Below, in pieces: positions 60,751 through 64,000 of a DNA stretch of 64,000 bases. Location of the stretch: the NCBI GenBank assembly GCA_002412885.1, contig DHVX01000033.1, positions 1-64,000 on the forward strand, given 5' to 3'. Positions within the stretch are counted from its first letter, which is position 1, and every line of letters starts with the position of its first letter. Under the pieces are notes generated by a model. It ran no database searches. It was not told where the DNA came from and saw nothing but the letters and a program-made list of their open reading frames with translations. This DNA is from Bacteroidales bacterium UBA5197. GTDB lineage: Bacteria; Bacteroidota; Bacteroidia; Bacteroidales; Lentimicrobiaceae. A program made the translations under genes and the position numbers.

Positions 60751-61860
60751 TCAGTTTTTCTGGAAAACGCGGATGTAATCCACTTTCATTTGCTGCGGGA
60801 ATACAGTTGCATCGTTTGGACTTCCGGGCCAGTTTCCGCCAACAGCAACGTTAAAAATAAAAAACTGTGGTGCATGGAACTCAGTCATGTGAGCCGGAGT
60901 AATGTCTATTACATGAAACTGAATGTCATTTACAAACCATTTGATGTTATTTTCGTCCCAGATTATGGTAAATACATGATACTCATCAGCAAATATTCCT
61001 GAAGGCTTTGTGTAAGTGCCTCCGGTGTTTACATGTCCGTTAAAGTCCCAGTGCAGGGTTCCGTGCACTTGTTTTTCACGTCCGCTGCCACCAATCATCT
61101 CCATAATGTCAATTTCGCCGCAAGCCGGCCATCCTACTGTGGTAATGTTGTTGCCCAGCATCCATAAAGCCGGCCAGATTCCCTGCCCCTTAGGCAAAAG
61201 TGCTCTGATGTCAACCCTTCCATAGGTGAATGTTTTCTTGTTTTGCGTAATAAGTCTTGATGAAGTGTAATTGCGGCCCTGATAACTTTCTTTGCGTGCT
61301 TCAATGGTAAGCAATCCACCATCAACAGTCGTATTTTCCTGACGGTAGAACTGAAGTTCATTGTTTCCCCAGCCTCCGCCGCCGGTTTCATAAGTCCAGA
61401 ACTGCGAATTAAGAGAATTACCATCAAATTCATCGTTCCATACCAGATTATAGCCAGCATGATCCATTGGTGTGGTGTAGCCTTCGCCAATTGTAATCGG
61501 GTCGTTATCGTTCAGACTTATCTGCTTTTCGTTTTTAACATACCTGCCCGAAGTGCCGTAAGCCCTTACTTCAATCTGATATGTACCCGGTAATGTGAAT
61601 TCATATTCAAAACGACCATTGGTATTGCTCGCAATAGCCTGAGTGCCCGTCCCGATGAATAATTTGTATTCCACTGCATTTTCAGCACTGGCCTGAATAA
61701 CAACCAGGCCCGGGCCTTGATCCGGCAATGTTATTTCAACTGTCAGATTTGTGGGGTCGGCTGTGTTGTCAGGTTCTTCTTTTTCTTTGCAGGAAGTTGA
61801 AGAAAATGCAAGCATCAGCAGCATTAGTAGCAAATGTACCGGAAATACAGTTTTTTTCAT
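60751..61860 (-). CDS. GH16 beta-glucanase lipoprotein with N-terminal immunoglobulin-like domain
   Basis: The 369-residue protein has a lipobox ending STSC (lipidated C24), a beta-sandwich domain of PKD/Ig type (about residues 38-118), and a GH16 domain (about 135-369) with nucleophile E249 and acid/base E254 in GEIDIMEMIG, GGGGWGNNELQFYR and PKGQGIWPALWML. It is probably displayed on the outside of the outer membrane and makes the first cut in polymeric glucan. The two GH16 domains of this locus share GWGNNELQ, EIDIME and AVGGNWPG/AIGGNWGG-like segments, so they may be paralogues with different localisation. Confidence 0.94.
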   Translation of the reverse strand: MKKTVFPVHLLLMLLMLAFSSTSCKEKEEPDNTADPTNLTVEITLPDQGPGLVVIQASAENAVEYKLFIGTGTQAIASNTNGRFEYEFTLPGTYQIEVRAYGTSGRYVKNEKQISLNDNDPITIGEGYTTPMDHAGYNLVWNDEFDGNSLNSQFWTYETGGGGWGNNELQFYRQENTTVDGGLLTIEARKESYQGRNYTSSRLITQNKKTFTYGRVDIRALLPKGQGIWPALWMLGNNITTVGWPACGEIDIMEMIGGSGREKQVHGTLHWDFNGHVNTGGTYTKPSGIFADEYHVFTIIWDENNIKWFVNDIQFHVIDITPAHMTEFHAPQFFIFNVAVGGNWPGSPNDATVFPQQMKVDYIRVFQKN

Positions 61861-61917
61861 GGGATTAAGAATATAAAGTCAGGGCCAGACAGGCTGGCCC
61901 TGATTTTATCAAATGGT

Positions 61918-63426
61918 TTAGTTAAATCTAAAATTGCGGATATAGAAAGTACCCTCATCAGTATGGCCTCCGCCACCAAGTGAGATGGCAAAGAAGTCAA
62001 GATCTGTTCTTGTAGCTGGGGTATATACACCCATTCCAGGGCCGCTGGTTGGTTCGTTCAGGTTAAATGTATAGGTTACCCACGCATCCATTACAGTAAC
62101 CTGAGCATCGTATTGGATATGACCTGTCCACCATTGTGAAGTTTGACTTGCTTCGCCGATAATGATGGCAATATCTTTTGTCAATGTACCTGAATAATTA
62201 TTTGAACTGGGCATGTAAACATCAATAGACACTGTTGAGAAGTTATCAAATTGAATGTCGTTTTCCCTCTGAAACTGAAGTTCCTGATAAGTGCCCTTTC
62301 TGTCATATTTACCGCAGTTAGCTCCTACTCCAGCAGGATCAGCAACTCCAATAGTAAAAGCCATTCCGCCGTTGGCAGCTGATCCATTACCCGGATATAC
62401 ACCGGCTGTATCAAGTACTACGAAACTTGTAGCAGTCTCAAAAGTATTCCACATTTCGGTTGGTGTTAAATCAGGAAGATCCTCACCATAAGGTGGTGCT
62501 ACTACAACAACTTCTGGCTCAAGCGCTGGGTTTGAATAACTTGCATAGCTAAAATCCCAGTAAAACCCATCATATGTATAGGAAATGGTCAACAAGTCAT
62601 AACCAGTCCTTTGTTCAATAACTGCTTTAAATGATTTGCTTGCTTCCGGGACAACAGAAGTAGCCGATGTACCACTTTGTGGATTTCCCATCCACGCACC
62701 AAGTCCTGTAAGGGTAATGGTGTTGGTTGTAGGTTCATAAGTATAGGCATGTGTTCCACTCAGCCATGCACTAACATCAGCACCTGCTGTATTAACCATA
62801 TTTGCCGGAATCGCTTCAAAGCATACTTCATTTTGGGCAGTACCTGAAAAAATTGCGCCCTCACCCCAGAAAGCACCCTGGTCGTCAAACACAAATGAGC
62901 CATCTTTTTTAAATGTAAATGTTTGGTAATAATAACACGGCCTGGCGCCTGTGTTTTCAAGTGCCCACCATGTACGGGCACCTGCTGCATCCGGACCAAC
63001 ACCCATAGAAGTACCTTCTCTGAAAAGTTTCCAGGTTTTTGAAGTTTCACCGGCAAGTAAGGTCAATGCTGAGTTGGGATCCTGTAGCTCAATAGCTGAG
63101 TTAAAGGTGGCAGATGCATTGACTGAATTTTTTGCAGTTAATACTATTGTGTAACTACCCGGAGTTGCATAGGTATGCACTGGATCTTTTTCGGTGGAAG
63201 TTTGTCCATCACCAAAATTCCATTCATAACTGGTTGCATTCTGCGAAAAATTGGTGAATGTTACTTCCAGATGGTTGGTTGCGCTCACTGCAAACTGAAA
63301 ACTTGCAATCGGATTTTTTGGAGGATCGTCGTCTTTGTCTTTTTTACATGAGGCCAAAGCCACAAGTGAAACGACTCCGATTGTAAGCATAAACATTCTG
63401 CTCCATTTTGAAATACTGTTTTTCAT
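61918..63426 (-). CDS. PKD-domain surface lipoprotein, likely glycan-binding (SGBP-like)
   Basis: The 502-residue protein has lipobox LASC (lipidated C27), a PKD domain (about residues 38-115, with the SYEWNFGDGQTSTEKDPVHTY motif), a middle region rich in Trp/Tyr (about 125-300; TWKLFREG, ENTGARPCYYYQTFTFKKDGSF) and a C-terminal beta domain (about 320-502) with DIQFDNFSTVSIDVYMPSSNNY and a jelly-roll-like ending, FYIRNFRFN. No catalytic glycosidase motif is seen. Position at the head of the locus and composition suggest a surface glycan-binding protein, similar in role to SusE/F, though placed before susC rather than after susD. Confidence 0.75.
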   Translation of the reverse strand: MKNSISKWSRMFMLTIGVVSLVALASCKKDKDDDPPKNPIASFQFAVSATNHLEVTFTNFSQNATSYEWNFGDGQTSTEKDPVHTYATPGSYTIVLTAKNSVNASATFNSAIELQDPNSALTLLAGETSKTWKLFREGTSMGVGPDAAGARTWWALENTGARPCYYYQTFTFKKDGSFVFDDQGAFWGEGAIFSGTAQNEVCFEAIPANMVNTAGADVSAWLSGTHAYTYEPTTNTITLTGLGAWMGNPQSGTSATSVVPEASKSFKAVIEQRTGYDLLTISYTYDGFYWDFSYASYSNPALEPEVVVVAPPYGEDLPDLTPTEMWNTFETATSFVVLDTAGVYPGNGSAANGGMAFTIGVADPAGVGANCGKYDRKGTYQELQFQRENDIQFDNFSTVSIDVYMPSSNNYSGTLTKDIAIIIGEASQTSQWWTGHIQYDAQVTVMDAWVTYTFNLNEPTSGPGMGVYTPATRTDLDFFAISLGGGGHTDEGTFYIRNFRFN

Positions 63427-63486
63427 GTGTGTGTTTGTTAATGTTAGTAATTATTGTTGGTTGATTAATAAATGTCTTTACGTTTT

Positions 63487-63553
63487 GTGCTCAAAAATCC
63501 AGTCATAAATAGCAAATGGGCAACTTGTTTTTCAAAAATTATTTTTTGAGCAC
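63487..63553 (-). promoter_or_regulatory. Inverted repeat in the leader of the glucan locus
   Basis: GTGCTCAAAAA (63487-63497) and TTTTTGAGCAC (63543-63553) are perfect 11-bp reverse complements, lying between the promoter and the first ATG. It may be an operator or an RNA hairpin with a 45-base loop. Confidence 0.4.
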
Positions 63554-63573
63554 CGTCATTCGATTTGTTAACA

Positions 63574-63604
63574 CAAAAATAATATTGTAATGCACTATTC
63601 CAAA
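63574..63604 (-). promoter_or_regulatory. Main promoter of the glucan utilisation locus
   Basis: On the minus strand TTTG (63601-63604) and TATTTTTG (63574-63581) are 19 bases apart, an ideal Bacteroidota promoter. Predicted transcription start is near 63567, leaving a leader of about 140 bases before the ATG at 63426. Confidence 0.65.
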
Positions 63605-63795
63605 TTTATTTTACCCATCACAACCACAGCAACAGGCAGATTATACTACATCAATACTACATCACATCAATTGTAATGTATTATATATCAGTAACTAATA
63701 ATGTGAAATTTGAGGTTTCAACTTAGCATTTGCTATCGATCTCGACTTGTTTCGGATTTCGCTCAACAATCACCGCTCGATCTCCGATCTTAGCT

Positions 63796-63829
63796 CCCCT
63801 TGTCTCCACTTCTCCTTGTCTCCTTGTCC
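63796..63829. repeat. CTTGTCTCC low-complexity repeat
   Basis: CCCCTTGTCTCC, CTTCTCCTTG and TCTCCTTGTCC recur, related to the array at 11876-11986. It lies just past the stop of the regulator. The gap 63605-63795 shows no gene. Confidence 0.7.
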
Positions 63830-63833
63830 TATT

Positions 63834-64000
63834 TTACATTGACAAGATATGGTCAGTCAGATTCACATCATGCTCAATGTTAAGTTTTTTTCGGAGCCGG
63901 TATCGGCTGATTTCCAATCCCCTGACGGAAATATTCATCAGTGGGGCAATTTCTTTACTCGAAAGATTCATCCTCAGGTACGCGCACAATCGTAATTCTT
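63834..64000 (-). CDS. LuxR-type regulator, C-terminal fragment cut by the window edge
   Basis: The 54 visible residues end at a TAA stop (63834-63836). Translated in frame they read ELRLCAYLRMNLSSKEIAPL, then MNISVRGLEISRYRLRKKLN and a short tail ending DHILSM. This is the helix-turn-helix of the LuxR/GerE-like regulators of Bacteroidota that carry a periplasmic Y_Y_Y or TPR-type sensor, often next to glycan loci. The rest lies beyond 64000, so the sensor type is unknown. It is transcribed in the same direction as, and directly upstream of, the glucan utilisation locus, so it likely controls it. Confidence 0.8.
   Translation of the reverse strand, partial: ELRLCAYLRMNLSSKEIAPLMNISVRGLEISRYRLRKKLNIEHDVNLTDHILSM

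Overview
The window is a stretch of chromosome from a member of the Bacteroidota. The evidence is several genes typical of the phylum: a SusC/SusD pair, type IX secretion (T9SS) C-terminal sorting domains, the gliding lipoprotein GldB, an RprY-type response regulator, an HU-CCDC81/SPOR protein, a bacterial GH3-auxin-family protein and DUF5686. Many promoters also fit the Bacteroidota pattern TTG-N(17-23)-TAnnTTTG. A marine or gut-like Bacteroidales/Marinilabiliales relative is plausible, but order cannot be fixed from this sequence. No rRNA, tRNA, CRISPR array, prophage or intact transposase gene was seen.

Layout. 1-7 kb: a YpfJ-type metalloprotease, the RlmL rRNA methyltransferase, an OsmC/thioesterase pair, a small repeat-containing secreted protein divergent from a two-component system, and a MazG-like pyrophosphohydrolase. 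7-16 kb: an S8 protease, a large AT-rich primase-helicase resembling the TOTE conflict-system protein (the best candidate for recent transfer), a CHAD protein and a DUF5686 outer-membrane protein. 16-31 kb: mostly housekeeping: an AI-2E-type permease, the M28 peptidase-pyrH-frr cluster, secA, a corrinoid adenosyltransferase, a MacB/LolD-type ABC ATPase, a methyltransferase and yifB. It is followed by a 0.7-kb palindromic repeat cluster. 31-52 kb: gldB, outer-membrane barrels, nadE, Nfu and Mrp (Fe-S assembly), MscS, ABC-F, pirin, two secreted proteins of unclear role, an alkyltransferase-like protein overlapping trmB, HU-SPOR, kdsB, a deoxynucleoside kinase, a GH3-auxin-family protein, ispE, LptF/G and tgt.

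52-64 kb: a polysaccharide utilisation locus, all on the minus strand. The order of transcription is a PKD-containing surface lipoprotein, a GH16 lipoprotein, SusC, SusD, a second GH16 and a GH3 beta-glucosidase. A LuxR-type regulator is cut by the right edge just upstream. The two endo-beta-glucanases and the exo-beta-glucosidase predict a laminarin-type beta-1,3-glucan (possibly mixed-linkage) as substrate: surface cleavage by GH16, capture and import by SusCD, and final hydrolysis to glucose by the GH3 enzyme.

The intergenic DNA is rich in repeats. It holds a MITE-like element with 16-bp terminal inverted repeats, a three-copy ~213-bp palindromic unit, a four-copy nested 28-bp motif, a 152-bp tandem duplication and several short microsatellite-like arrays. 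Many annotated-looking long starts run into these repeats or into promoters, so shorter starts are proposed where noted.
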